Below, piece by piece: positions 50,933 through 59,958 of a stretch of DNA of 64,000 bases. Position numbers and translations under genes: made by a program. Below the pieces are notes generated by a model. That model was not told the DNA's origin, ran no database searches, and worked only from the letters and a program-made list of their open reading frames with translations. Each line of letters opens with the position of its first letter. The first letter of the stretch is position 1. The DNA comes from Paenibacillus hamazuiensis (GTDB lineage: Bacteria; Bacillota; Bacilli; Paenibacillales; NBRC-103111). The stretch is taken from contig NZ_JALRMO010000001.1 in assembly GCF_023276405.1 (NCBI RefSeq), positions 868,001-932,000 of the forward strand, read 5' to 3'.

Positions 50933-52528
50933 ATGAGCAAACAAGAGAATAGAATGCGGACATTTCCGCGAGCAACGATGCCCGAGGTGCTGCTGCCGGA
51001 CATTCCGGACTACACGGTGCGGCTTACCGACTACGGAACGGCAGGGGACGGCAGAACGGATAATACGGAAGCGTTCCGTCGGGCGATTGAGGCATGCTCC
51101 GTGGCGGGAGGAGGCAGGGTGATCATCCCTCCCGGAGTGTGGCTGACAGGCCCGCTCAAGCTGACGAGCCGGCTTGAGCTGCATGCGGAAGCGGGCGCGG
51201 TCGTTCGGTTCAGCCGGCGCAGCGAGGATTATCCGCTTGTGTTGTCCCATTTCGAGGGAAGGCCCGCGGTACGCTGCCAATCGCCGCTGGACGCCGAAAA
51301 TGCCGAGCATCTGGCGATAACGGGCAGAGGTGTATTCGACGGCGGAGGCGAAGCGTGGAGGCCGGTCAAAAACTGGAAGATGACCGAAAAGCAGTGGAAT
51401 CGCCTGATTGGCTCCGGCGGAGTCGTGGACGGCGAGATGTGGTGGCCGACAGAGGCCGCGAAGGAAGGCTCCGTGCAGGTTGCCCGGCTGCTGCGGGAAG
51501 GGAACCTCAATCCGGACGACTATGCGCCGTACCGCGATTATTTGCGGCCGAATTTGCTCAGCTTCCGCAAATGCAGACGCATCCTGCTTGAAGGGCCGAC
51601 GTTCCAAAACTCGGCTGCCTGGAACCTGCATCCGTGGGCGTGCGAGCATTTGACGATCCGCGGCGTCACCGTTCGCAACCCGTGGTTCGCGCAAAACGGC
51701 GACGGCCTTGACCTTGACTCGTGCCGTTATGCCGTCGTGGAAAAATGCTCGTTCGACGTTGGCGATGATGCGATCTGCATGAAATCGGGCAAAGACGAAG
51801 CTGGGCGGGCGCTCGGCCTGCCGACTGAATACGTCGCCATCCGCGGCTGCACGGTGTACCACGGCCACGGCGGGTTCGTCATCGGCAGCGAGATGTCCGG
51901 CGGCGTCCGGCATATCGAGGTCAGCGACTGCACGTTTATGGGGACGGATATCGGGCTGCGCTTCAAAAGCGCCCGCGGACGCGGCGGCACGGTCGAGGAT
52001 ATTGCCATCGAACGGATCCGCATGACGGACATTGCCGGGGAAGCGATCTCGTTCCATCTTTTTTACGAGGGAAAGGAAGGCTCGGAGGAAACAAACGAGG
52101 AGAAACATCCGGTTTCCGAGAAGACGCCGGTATTCCGGCGCATCGATATGCGCGACCTCATCTGCGACGGGGCGGAGACGGCGCTGCTGGTGAACGGCCT
52201 GGAGGAAATGCCGCTGGAGGACGTGACTGTCCGTGGCTTCACGGCCACCGCCAAGCAAGGGGCGATTTGCCGCAACGCCAAAGGGCTTTCGCTCGAGGAC
52301 GTGCGTCTGTACACGGAGCGGGGCCCGCTTGTCAAGCTGCACCATTGCAGCGACGTGGACATCGTGCGCCTGGCGGGCGCCGCGGCGGCGGACGAAGTTA
52401 TGCTCGCGGTCAGCGGCGAGCGGTCCGATCGCATTGTATGCAGGGACGCGCTTATTGAAGCAACGCAGCGGAAGGTGAGCGTCGCTCCGGAGGTCGCCGG
52501 CAAGCCGGGTGCGGTGAGCGTTAGGTAA
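50933..52528 (+). CDS. Glycoside hydrolase family 28 (polygalacturonase-like)
   Basis: This 531-residue enzyme cleaves pectin-type galacturonan. The family order is intact: NGDGLDLDSC (about 245-254), VGDDAICMKSG (about 275-285), HGGFVIGSEMSGG (about 310-322) and GLRFKSARGRGG. The aspartates in these blocks are catalytic and the RFK trio binds substrate. There is no signal peptide, so it probably acts on imported oligogalacturonides, as exo-acting GH28 enzymes do. ATG 50933 follows GGAAAGGAAC, and a TATAAT lies at 50889-50894. A convergent AraC-type regulator follows, and a glucarate catabolic unit lies further on. Confidence 0.9.
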   Translation: MSKQENRMRTFPRATMPEVLLPDIPDYTVRLTDYGTAGDGRTDNTEAFRRAIEACSVAGGGRVIIPPGVWLTGPLKLTSRLELHAEAGAVVRFSRRSEDYPLVLSHFEGRPAVRCQSPLDAENAEHLAITGRGVFDGGGEAWRPVKNWKMTEKQWNRLIGSGGVVDGEMWWPTEAAKEGSVQVARLLREGNLNPDDYAPYRDYLRPNLLSFRKCRRILLEGPTFQNSAAWNLHPWACEHLTIRGVTVRNPWFAQNGDGLDLDSCRYAVVEKCSFDVGDDAICMKSGKDEAGRALGLPTEYVAIRGCTVYHGHGGFVIGSEMSGGVRHIEVSDCTFMGTDIGLRFKSARGRGGTVEDIAIERIRMTDIAGEAISFHLFYEGKEGSEETNEEKHPVSEKTPVFRRIDMRDLICDGAETALLVNGLEEMPLEDVTVRGFTATAKQGAICRNAKGLSLEDVRLYTERGPLVKLHHCSDVDIVRLAGAAAADEVMLAVSGERSDRIVCRDALIEATQRKVSVAPEVAGKPGAVSVR

Positions 52529-52580
52529 ACGGGAAAGGAGCCGGATCAGGCGCGCAAAACCGGGACGCGAACCGGCGCGC

Positions 52581-53429
52581 CTAGCCCCTGTCCTTATGCT
52601 GCTTCCGGTAGTGGAGCGGCGAGAAGCCGGTCAGCTTTTTGAACGTTTTGTTGAAATGCGAAATATGCTCGAAGCCGACCTGCTCGGCGATAAGGTGAAC
52701 TTTTTCCCGCGACGATCTCAGCATCTTCTGCGCCTCCCGGATGCGCACGACTCTGATATATTCGCCGAGGTGAAAGCCTGTCAGCTTCAGGAACACGCGG
52801 CTTAAGTAAGCGGGGCTGATGAAAAATATTTTCGCCAGCTGCTCCAAAGTTAAAGGCTCCCTGTAATGCTCATGAATATATGCGGTGATGTCGGACACCT
52901 TCTGGTGCATCGGATGGTCGGAATGCGCCGACTTCGGGATGTGCGCGTTCATGCGGTGAAGCCGGATGAGCAGCTTCAGCACGAGCTGCCGGACATAGGA
53001 CGGATAAAACGGCTGCTCCTCCCTGCATTCGGCCAGCATTTGCAGCAGCAGGTGCTCGATTTCGGCTTGCTCCTTGAGCGGGGCCCGCAGCAGGGTCGAT
53101 TCCCGAAACGGCGGAAGCTGCAAAATGGAGCGGTCCTCCGCAGGCAAAAATTCCGGAGTCACGTGGACGAGCACGCGCTCGAACTCTTCGACCTGCGAGC
53201 TTGCGGTGGAATGAAGATCGTTAGGGATCACGATCACCATGTCGCCTTTTTGCGCGGTGTACACTTTGCCGTTCATAAAATAGACCCGCTCCCCCCGCAG
53301 CAGGTAATACAGCTCGTAAAACGAATGCGAGTGCGGCCGGGGCATGGCGGAAAAGCCGAAACGTCGCATTTGCTGAATGGAAAATGCGGAGTCCCCGATA
53401 TGATATTTTTTTCCGATCAGCTCGTTCAT
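52581..53429 (-). CDS. AraC-family regulator
   Basis: This 282-residue regulator has a cupin sensor (about 10-110) with PRPHSHSFYELYYLLRGE and two C-terminal helix-turn-helix motifs (about 180-280). The last has EQVGFEHISHFNKTFKKLTGFSPLHYRK. ATG 53429 is chosen over the longer frame because AAAGGAG lies nine bases upstream. It converges with the GH28 gene and is the likely regulator of it or of a nearby pectin gene. The effector is unknown. Confidence 0.87.
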   Translation of the reverse strand: MNELIGKKYHIGDSAFSIQQMRRFGFSAMPRPHSHSFYELYYLLRGERVYFMNGKVYTAQKGDMVIVIPNDLHSTASSQVEEFERVLVHVTPEFLPAEDRSILQLPPFRESTLLRAPLKEQAEIEHLLLQMLAECREEQPFYPSYVRQLVLKLLIRLHRMNAHIPKSAHSDHPMHQKVSDITAYIHEHYREPLTLEQLAKIFFISPAYLSRVFLKLTGFHLGEYIRVVRIREAQKMLRSSREKVHLIAEQVGFEHISHFNKTFKKLTGFSPLHYRKQHKDRG

Positions 53430-53646
53430 CTGAAGACACTCCTTTGCCGGAACGCACGAATGATCAAAAAGAATCAAGAAACGAACCTGTTTTTCATAAA
53501 TCTTAGCATAATGTTGCTGTAATATGAAGAAGGATGTCAATATTTTGTTCAGCTCATATAAAACACGAATGTATCTGCATCGAAAAGGCTTCGTCGGAAG
53601 TTTTACCCGCAGCGGAACCAAAGTTCTTTATTTTGCGAAGCGGAAA

Positions 53647-53689
53647 GCGGCACAGGAATCGTCAATCGATTCCGTGCCGCTTTGTTTTT
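53647..53689 (+). terminator. Terminator in the AraC/GntR intergenic region
   Basis: The stem GCGGCACaGGAATC/GATTCCGTGCCGC with a 7-base loop runs into TTTGTTTTT. No gene I can support precedes it on the plus strand in 53430-53646, so it may end a small RNA or stop antisense transcripts. Confidence 0.7.
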
Positions 53690-53750
53690 ATTTAGAAAAT
53701 AATGCACGGCTAATTTTTGCGCATCAATGGAGGATCCCGAACTCTCTGTA

Positions 53751-53787
53751 TTGACGCATTGGTCAATTTGTCTTACAATTAGACAAA
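53751..53787 (+). promoter_or_regulatory. Promoter and overlapping GntR-type operator of the glucarate operon
   Basis: The -35 TTGACG (53751-53756) and -10 TACAAT (53774-53779) are exactly 17 bases apart. A perfect inverted repeat TTTGTCT-(TACAATT)-AGACAAA (53767-53787) is centred on the -10. A FadR-type regulator gene follows at once. Confidence 0.8.
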
Positions 53788-53802
53788 AAGGGGGTGGCGG
53801 AT

Positions 53803-54507
53803 GTGGAATCCGATTCGAAGCGTCTTCAGTTGAAAACGATTACGCGCGAGCCGATGGCGAAGCAGGTTGTCGACCGGCTGATCGATTTGCTGATGAGCCG
53901 CCGCTACAATCCGGGAGACAAGCTGCCGACGGAAAACGAACTGTGCGACATGCTGGCGGTGAGCCGTCCGGTTATCCGCGAGGCGTTAAGTTCGCTCGAG
54001 ACGATGGGAATCGTGCGGCGGAAGACGCGGGAAGGCACTTTTTTCGCCGACAAAATCGGCAGCAAGCCTTTTTCCATCATGCTCGCCTTGTCGGCCGGGG
54101 ATATTCCTTCCATCATGGAAGCGCGCATCGCGCTCGAGCTGGGTTTGGTTACGATGGCTGCGGAGAAGATCACCGATGCGCAGCTGGGGCAGCTTGGCGG
54201 TCTGCTGAAGGCGATGGAGGAAAACGAGGATGATTACACGCCGATCGACAAGGAGTTCCACCGGATCATTGCGCTCAGCGCCAACAACCGCATTTTGGAA
54301 GGATGCGTCGACCCGCTGCTCGACATGTTCGACGACACCTTGGGCCAGATTCCGCCGATCGACCGCAGTTTTGCGGCGACGCTGGAAGAGCACCGGGCGA
54401 TCTTCGAGGCGCTGCGCAGCCGGGATCCGGTAGCCGCTTATACCGCCATGTACCGCCATCTCAGCCATGTCAGGGACAAGGTGATGAAGCGGCTGAGCGA
54501 ATCCTGA
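53803..54507 (+). CDS. FadR-subfamily GntR regulator of the glucarate genes
   Basis: This 234-residue repressor has an N-terminal winged helix (about 10-75) with PGDKLPTENELCDMLAVSRPVIREALSSLETMGIVRR, close to the GntR consensus. The all-helical FCD effector domain follows, with metal or ligand residues in EFHRIIALSANN and the late HRAIFEAL...HLSHVR. GTG 53803 is chosen because AAGGGGGTGG lies just before it; GTG 53794 would leave almost no leader. A palindrome covers the -10 of its own promoter. The following genes encode glucarate enzymes, so glucarate or a related acid is the likely inducer. Confidence 0.88.
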   Translation: MESDSKRLQLKTITREPMAKQVVDRLIDLLMSRRYNPGDKLPTENELCDMLAVSRPVIREALSSLETMGIVRRKTREGTFFADKIGSKPFSIMLALSAGDIPSIMEARIALELGLVTMAAEKITDAQLGQLGGLLKAMEENEDDYTPIDKEFHRIIALSANNRILEGCVDPLLDMFDDTLGQIPPIDRSFAATLEEHRAIFEALRSRDPVAAYTAMYRHLSHVRDKVMKRLSES

Positions 54508-54541
54508 CGTTTTGACATCATAACTGGGAGAGTGAAAAACG

Positions 54542-55897
54542 ATGCCGCAAAACCCGCAAGCTCAAACCTTTACCGGCACCCCGGCCGTCACGGAGATGAC
54601 GGTCGTACCTGTCGCCGGTCACGACAGCATGCTGCTGAACTTAAGCGGCGCGCATGCTCCGTTTTTTACCCGCAATATCGTCATCCTGCGCGACAGCGCG
54701 GGGAACACCGGTGTCGGCGAAGTGCCGGGCGGCGAGAACATCCGGCAGACGCTGGAGGATGCCCGCGAGCTTGTTGTCGGCCAGCCTATCGGCCGCTACA
54801 ACAACATTTTGAATGCCGTGCGCGGCCGGTTTGCCGACCGGGACGCCGGCGGCCGAGGCCTGCAAACGTTCGATCTGCGCATCACGATTCATGCGGTGAC
54901 CGCTTTGGAAGCGGCTCTGCTCGATCTGGTCGGGCAATATTTGAACGTGCCGGTGGCGGCGCTGCTCGGGGAAGGCCAGCAGCGGGACGAGGTCGAGATG
55001 CTCGGCTATTTGTTCTATGTCGGCGACCGCACCAAAACCGATCTTCCGTATCACAGCGATCCGGGCGCGGAGGACGATTGGCTGCGCCTGCGCCACGAGG
55101 AGGCGATGACTCCGGAAGCGATCGTCCGGCTCGCCGAAGCGGCTTACAAGCGATACGGCTTTGGCGACTTTAAGCTGAAGGGCGGCGTGCTGCGCGGCGA
55201 CGAGGAGATCGAGGCGGTTACGGCTTTGGCCGAGCGGTTCCCCGAGGCGCGCATTACGCTCGATCCGAACGGCGCATGGTCGCTTGCCGAAGCGATACGT
55301 CTTTGCCGCGATCGGCATCATGTGCTCGCTTACGCCGAAGATCCGTGCGGAGCCGAAAACGGCTACTCCGGCCGCGAGGTGATGGCCGAATTCCGCCGGG
55401 CCACCGGTCTGCCGACGGCGACGAACATGATCGCCACCGACTGGCGGCAGATGGGGCATGCGATCCAGCTGCAGTCGGTCGACATTCCGCTCGCGGACCC
55501 GCATTTCTGGACGATGCAGGGATCGGTCCGCGTCGCCCAGATGTGCCATGAATGGGGGCTGACGTGGGGCTCGCATTCGAACAATCATCTGGACATTTCG
55601 CTTGCGATGTTTACGCATGTGGCTGCGGCGGCACCGGGCAAAATCACCGCGATCGACACGCATTGGATTTGGCAGGACGGGCAGCGCATCACCAAGGAGC
55701 CGCTCAAGATCGTAAACGGCAAGGTGGCCGTTCCGGACAAGCCGGGGCTCGGCGTGGAACTCGATATGGAGCAGCTGGAAAAGGCGCACCGGCTCTATAA
55801 GCAGCACGGGCTCGGGGCCCGCGACGATGCGATCGCGATGCAGTATTTAATTCCCGGTTGGAAGTTCGACAACAAACGTCCTTGCCTGGTTCGCTAA
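54542..55897 (+). CDS. gudD: Glucarate dehydratase
   Basis: This 451-residue enolase-superfamily enzyme dehydrates D-glucarate to 5-keto-4-deoxyglucarate. The catalytic pair K-x-K lies in FKLKGG (about residue 210). Metal ligands are expected in DPNGAW (about 240), AEDPCG (about 265) and NMIATDW (about 300), and the catalytic His is in [11 protein letters not shown] (about 345). The length and these motifs are those of GudD. It follows the FadR-type gene by 34 bases, with ATG 54542 after GGGAGAGTG. The next gene encodes the reductase for the product tartronate semialdehyde. Confidence 0.93.
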   Translation: MPQNPQAQTFTGTPAVTEMTVVPVAGHDSMLLNLSGAHAPFFTRNIVILRDSAGNTGVGEVPGGENIRQTLEDARELVVGQPIGRYNNILNAVRGRFADRDAGGRGLQTFDLRITIHAVTALEAALLDLVGQYLNVPVAALLGEGQQRDEVEMLGYLFYVGDRTKTDLPYHSDPGAEDDWLRLRHEEAMTPEAIVRLAEAAYKRYGFGDFKLKGGVLRGDEEIEAVTALAERFPEARITLDPNGAWSLAEAIRLCRDRHHVLAYAEDPCGAENGYSGREVMAEFRRATGLPTATNMIATDWRQMGHAIQLQSVDIPLADPHFWTMQGSVRVAQMCHEWGLTWGSHSNNHLDISLAMFTHVAAAAPGKITAIDTHWIWQDGQRITKEPLKIVNGKVAVPDKPGLGVELDMEQLEKAHRLYKQHGLGARDDAIAMQYLIPGWKFDNKRPCLVR

Positions 55898-55985
55898 CAG
55901 CGGCTCTTACCGCTCTAACGAAAAAGGATTCGGAGGGCCATTTCACTCCCCTTGGGACATTGTAAAACGAAGGAGGATTTTTACA

Positions 55986-56873
55986 ATGAAAGTCGGATTT
56001 ATCGGTCTTGGCATTATGGGAAAACCGATGAGCAAAAACGTGCTCAAAGCGGGCTACGAGGTCACCGTGCTCGAAACGAGCAAGCAGGCGGCGGAGCTGG
56101 TCGCCGCAGGAGCCAAAACGGCGGCAAACCCGAAAGCATTGGCGGAGCAAACCGACGTCATCATTACGATGCTGCCCAACTCGCCGCAGGTGCGCGAGGT
56201 CATCCTCGGAGCGGGCGGCATCATCGAAGGAGCGAAGCCGGGCACCGTCGTCATCGATATGAGCTCGATCGCTCCGCTCACAAGCCAGGAAATCGCCCGG
56301 GAGCTGGCGGAAAAAGGCATCGACATGCTGGATGCCCCGGTCAGCGGCGGCGAGCCTAAGGCCATCGAGGGTACGTTATCCGTCATGGTCGGCGGAAGAC
56401 AGGATGTCTTCGACAGATGTTATCCAGTGATGAAGACGATGGCGGCCTCCGTCGTGCGCACCGGCGATATCGGCGCAGGCAACGTGACGAAGCTGGCGAA
56501 CCAGATCATCGTCGCGATCAACATCGCCGCGATGTCCGAGGCGCTTGTGCTGGCCAGCAAAGCCGGCGTCGAGCCGGAGCTGGTGTACCAGGCGATTCGC
56601 GGCGGGCTTGCCGGCAGCACGGTGCTGGATGCGAAAGCGCCGCTTGTGCTGGACCGCAAATTCGACCCGGGCTTCCGCATCAATTTGCATATCAAGGACC
56701 TCGGCAACGTGCTGGAAACGTCGCATGAGGTCGGCGTGCCGCTGCCGCTGACGGCTGCGGTCATGGAAATGATGCAGGCGCTCAAAACGGACGGGATGGG
56801 CGAGTGCGACCATGGCAGCCTGATCCGCTATTACGAGAAATTGGCCAAGATCGAAGTAACCCGGCGGGTATAA
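55986..56873 (+). CDS. garR: 2-hydroxy-3-oxopropionate (tartronate semialdehyde) reductase
   Basis: This 295-residue NAD-dependent beta-hydroxyacid dehydrogenase reduces tartronate semialdehyde to glycerate. The motif GFIGLGIMGKPMSKNVLKAG opens the protein. The substrate-binding DAPVSGGEPKAIEGTLSVMVGG (about 118-139) follows, and the catalytic Lys lies in GAGNVTKLANQ (about 172). It completes the glucarate route with gudD, but the aldolase (GarL/KdgD-type) that should act between them is not in the window. ATG 55986 follows AAGGAGGA. A strong terminator ends the operon. Confidence 0.88.
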   Translation: MKVGFIGLGIMGKPMSKNVLKAGYEVTVLETSKQAAELVAAGAKTAANPKALAEQTDVIITMLPNSPQVREVILGAGGIIEGAKPGTVVIDMSSIAPLTSQEIARELAEKGIDMLDAPVSGGEPKAIEGTLSVMVGGRQDVFDRCYPVMKTMAASVVRTGDIGAGNVTKLANQIIVAINIAAMSEALVLASKAGVEPELVYQAIRGGLAGSTVLDAKAPLVLDRKFDPGFRINLHIKDLGNVLETSHEVGVPLPLTAAVMEMMQALKTDGMGECDHGSLIRYYEKLAKIEVTRRV

Positions 56874-56877
56874 GCCG

Positions 56878-56913
56878 GCGGTCCCTTGCTTGTCAGCGGG
56901 GGACCGCTTTTTT
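56878..56913 (+). terminator. Terminator of the glucarate operon
   Basis: The 8-bp stem GCGGTCCC/GGGACCGC is followed by six T residues. Confidence 0.85.
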
Positions 56914-56970
56914 GTTGCTATGGAAATGATGCATGGCTAATTTTTGTGGGTCACCGGGGGCTTTCACAAA

Positions 56971-57016
56971 AGTACGAGGTATAGGCTGCAAAGGTTCACT
57001 TCGCTCTTGGAGGATT
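56971..57016. repeat. Dispersed repeat, AGCTGCAAGG family, copy 2 (diverged)
   Basis: This 46-base stretch aligns with 18737-18782 at roughly four of five positions, including GGCTGCAAAGG, CACTTCG and GGAGGATT. The left arm of the hairpin is poorly kept. Apart from this the gap 56914-57218 shows no gene. Confidence 0.6.
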
Positions 57017-57218
57017 TGTTCCGCAGCTTTCGGCTTTCAATATATATCATGTTACCGCTGCAGCGATAAATGAACAGTGCCTCTTCCCGGGTTGGCCTTG
57101 GGAAGAGTTTTTTTTGCCGACACCCCCAGAAAACACGCCATTTTCGAGAAAAGTTTAATTTGTAGGCGTATGGAATCGTCTCGAATGAGCATAGGATGTT
57201 TCATCGGGAGGTTGAAAA

Positions 57219-58457
57219 ATGGAGCCTGTCATAAACAATCGTTATGTGTTGAACGAGCAGCTCGTTCAGCTTCCGGGCGATGTGACGGTTTGGCGAGGAA
57301 CCGACCTTTCGCTTCGGCGGGAAGCCGTCCTGTACGTTTCTCCGCTGAAGTCGGGGGCAGGAGGACTGGCTTATATCGGCAGCCGCGCGCACTTGTCCGG
57401 ACGCCACTTCCTGCACATTCTCGATGCGGGCGTGCAGGCGCCGCATCTGTTCGTCGTTTTGGAAAACGCCGGCGGTAAACCGCTGCTTCATATGCTGCAC
57501 AGCCACCCTTTTTCGCCGAAGGAGCTGCTCGCCATGCTGCTTCAATTAGGCCAAAGCATGCTGAGCGCAGCGGAGGAACACAACATACATTTTGCGGTGA
57601 CCGCTGAAAATATATGGTGCAGTCATATCGACGGCTTGAAGGTGATGAACCATTGGTCGGAGGGGGAAGTAAGCCGGCGGGGGGCCGGCGGCTTATGCAT
57701 GCTGCTGCACCAGCTCCTTACCAGGTCGGAGCCGCTCCCCGCATGGACCGGAGAGGAGCGGACGGCGTCCGCATTATCCGGGGCCGCGGGCCTCACTCCG
57801 CGCGAATCTCGGGAAATCGCCTGGCTGCTTAGGCCGTGGGAGGATGGGAAAGCCGCTCTCGCCGCGTTCGTGCGGGAGCTGGACGTTGTGCACAGACGCC
57901 TGTACGGAGGTCAGGAAGAGAATAAAGAGCTTCCGCGTATCGTTTTGCCAAGAGAACATATGGAACCTCGCTGGGAGGAAGCGCCGGCAGAGGAGATGGA
58001 GGCCGAACAACCGGAAAGGGAAAGGGGGAGGATTGAAATCCCGAAAGGCATGTTATGGTTCGGCATTCCGCTTGCGTGCATCATTGCCGTCGTCGGTCTT
58101 ATGCTGATGTTGTCCTTCTCGCCTTGGCGCGGAAACAAGGAGGCCGGCTCGAAGCCGCCCGCTTCCGTCGCCGCTCAGGAGCAGCAGAAACCTTCCCCGA
58201 CGCCGGCACCGAAGGAATCGCCGCCTCCCCGGAACGAAACCACCGGGCAGACCGCCATTGTCGAAACGCCGGATTTGAACGGACTTCCCCGGGCGGAAGC
58301 GGAGAAGGCGGCGCTGGCTGCAGGGCTGCGCTACGAATATGTTTTGGAAACGAACCCGGCGGCCGCCGAGGGCACCGTGTTCAGGCAGGACCCGGCCGCG
58401 CATACGAAGGTGGATAAGGGCACCCGGGTCAAGTTCTGGGTCAGCCGGGGAAAATAG
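57219..58457 (+). CDS. Pseudokinase-like membrane protein with C-terminal PASTA domain
   Basis: This 412-residue protein resembles PrkC-type Ser/Thr kinases but lacks the catalytic signature. The N-terminal 220 residues follow the small and large lobe pattern (NNRYVLNEQL, then LHMLHSHPFSPKELLAMLLQL). They have no GxGxxG loop, no HRDxKxxN and no DFG. A charged linker (225-280) precedes one membrane helix (about 285-305). Then come a Pro-rich segment and a single PASTA domain (about 352-412, VETPDLNGLPRAEAEKAALAAGL), placed outside the cell. It may bind peptidoglycan fragments and signal or scaffold inward. ATG 57219 follows ATCGGGAGGT. It precedes a c-di-AMP-controlled wall enzyme gene. Confidence 0.78.
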   Translation: MEPVINNRYVLNEQLVQLPGDVTVWRGTDLSLRREAVLYVSPLKSGAGGLAYIGSRAHLSGRHFLHILDAGVQAPHLFVVLENAGGKPLLHMLHSHPFSPKELLAMLLQLGQSMLSAAEEHNIHFAVTAENIWCSHIDGLKVMNHWSEGEVSRRGAGGLCMLLHQLLTRSEPLPAWTGEERTASALSGAAGLTPRESREIAWLLRPWEDGKAALAAFVRELDVVHRRLYGGQEENKELPRIVLPREHMEPRWEEAPAEEMEAEQPERERGRIEIPKGMLWFGIPLACIIAVVGLMLMLSFSPWRGNKEAGSKPPASVAAQEQQKPSPTPAPKESPPPRNETTGQTAIVETPDLNGLPRAEAEKAALAAGLRYEYVLETNPAAAEGTVFRQDPAAHTKVDKGTRVKFWVSRGK

Positions 58458-58506
58458 TTCTATTTTCCGGATGTCCGCGTATACTTCATAAAAAAACAAC
58501 ATACGG

Positions 58507-58680
58507 TGGTAATCAATCGCTGAATTTCCGTTAAGGAAAGCGGGGGAACCATCGTCCGGACTTACCGTCCGGGCGGCGGCCGGTCCGGCCGGTTTTGGGG
58601 TGAATCCTCGGCATTCGTTCGTCGAATGTCCGGGTAGGGCGACTCTCCGCCCGAATCCGTCAGCTAACCTCGCAAGCGTC
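58507..58680 (+). ncRNA. ydaO/yuaA-type cyclic-di-AMP riboswitch
   Basis: The stretch has the conserved blocks of the ydaO motif in order: CGCTGAATTTCC, GCGGGGGAACC, GGGGTGAATCC, GGGTAGGGC, and near the 3' end CCGTCAGCTAACCTCGC. It ends 37 bases before a strong terminator and lies upstream of a 3D-domain wall protein gene, the classic target. Binding of c-di-AMP should favour the terminator and switch the gene off. Confidence 0.93.
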
Positions 58681-58716
58681 AATGAGAGCAAATTGTCGTG
58701 TCTTTTTGGTTCTAAT

Positions 58717-58755
58717 AAAGTCACGGGAAGTTCTCTTTCCCGTGACTTTTTACTT
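58717..58755 (+). terminator. Riboswitch-linked terminator
   Basis: The 13-bp arms AAAGTCACGGGAA/TTCCCGTGACTTT enclose a short loop and are followed by a T-rich tail. It lies between the riboswitch and the 3D-domain gene and is its expression platform. Confidence 0.88.
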
Positions 58756-58838
58756 TTTAACCAAAACTTTGACAAGTCGCGTCGTGTGTCATACGGTACA
58801 CGGGAAAAATGGCGGGGCTTTGAAGGAGGACCGATGAA

Positions 58839-59942
58839 ATGGGCGTCATTCCGAAAACCCATGTAAAGCGATCATCCGGCATGTCCTTGGCGTTACGCTC
58901 GCAGCGAGATAATGTACGAGTCATTTTCGCTTCAGGTATTGTATGTTCCATTGTCACGATCATTTTTTTGGTGCTGCTCTACGGCACGACAATGAAAGAG
59001 GTCACCGTCGTTTTGTACGGGGAAGAAAAGAAGTTCCGCACGTTCGAGTCGGACGTGACGCGGTTTTTGGCGGCTCAAGGCATCTTTGCGGGAGAGCACG
59101 ACCGCCTGTCGGTATCGCCGGACGCGAGGCTCGTGAACGGTCACCGCATCATCATTAACCGCGAAATCCCGGTCCAGGTCACGGAGGGCGGGACGACAAA
59201 AACGAATTATTCGATAGGAAAAACGGTGGAAAACGTCTTAAAGGACCTGAATATCCCGCTTGGCGAACATGATAAAATTTCTCCCGCCTTGGATCGGGAA
59301 GTGGCGGAAAATACGGAAATCACGATCGTCAGAGTAAACAAGAACATCGAGGAAACCAGCGAAACGATCGACTACAAGGTGGTCAAACGAAACGATCCGA
59401 CGCTTCCCGCCGGCAAGCAGCAGCTCGTTCAAAAAGGGAAGGAAGGCACATTGGTCAAGAGGAAGGAGAAGGTATACGAAGATAACGTGCTCGTTGCGGA
59501 AAATATCATCGAAGAGCGCGTGGAAAAAGAAAGCGTCGAGCAGATCGTTGCGGTGGGCACCAAGCAGCCGGTCGCAGCGGCAGCGGATTTATCCCCGGCG
59601 GTGGAATTTTCGGTCAAGAGCAGAGCCGATATTCCGGCCAAAAAAATATTGGAGGGCGTCACGTTGTCCGCTTATTCCTCGGGCGGCTCCTCGGGGAAAA
59701 CCGCCTCGGGCACCCGTCCTGCGGAAGGGCGCACCATTGCCGTCGATCCCCGAATCATTCCGATGGGCTGGTGGGTGTATATCGACGGAATCGGCTTCCG
59801 CCGGGCCGAGGACACAGGCGGCGCGATCAAAGGGAACAAGATCGATGTGTATTTCGAAAGCGACTCGTACGCCAAACGGTTCGGTTTGAAACGCGGCTAT
59901 ACGGTGTACGTCATCGGCCCTGTCAAACCGGAGGCGGATTAA
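58839..59942 (+). CDS. G5 and 3D domain cell wall protein (YabE-like)
   Basis: This 367-residue protein resembles YabE/YocH-type wall hydrolases that help remodel peptidoglycan. A cytosolic start (1-25) is followed by a membrane anchor (about 30-50). Two DUF348 ubiquitin-like repeats follow (about 55-160) and then a G5 domain (about 165-245, with ETIDYKVVKRNDPTLPAG). The 3D domain closes the protein (about 270-360), with the three Asp residues in VDPRIIPMG, EDTGGAIKG and KIDVYF. The 3D fold shares the barrel of lytic transglycosylase MltA. ATG 58839 follows AAGGAGG. A c-di-AMP riboswitch and terminator control it. Confidence 0.92.
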   Translation: MGVIPKTHVKRSSGMSLALRSQRDNVRVIFASGIVCSIVTIIFLVLLYGTTMKEVTVVLYGEEKKFRTFESDVTRFLAAQGIFAGEHDRLSVSPDARLVNGHRIIINREIPVQVTEGGTTKTNYSIGKTVENVLKDLNIPLGEHDKISPALDREVAENTEITIVRVNKNIEETSETIDYKVVKRNDPTLPAGKQQLVQKGKEGTLVKRKEKVYEDNVLVAENIIEERVEKESVEQIVAVGTKQPVAAAADLSPAVEFSVKSRADIPAKKILEGVTLSAYSSGGSSGKTASGTRPAEGRTIAVDPRIIPMGWWVYIDGIGFRRAEDTGGAIKGNKIDVYFESDSYAKRFGLKRGYTVYVIGPVKPEAD

Positions 59943-59958
59943 AGCTTCTTTACCCCGA

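Noticed and set aside
53524-53754. 76-residue plus-strand frame spanning a terminator
   Set aside because: A strong terminator hairpin lies inside it, the ribosome site is poor and the composition is not convincing.
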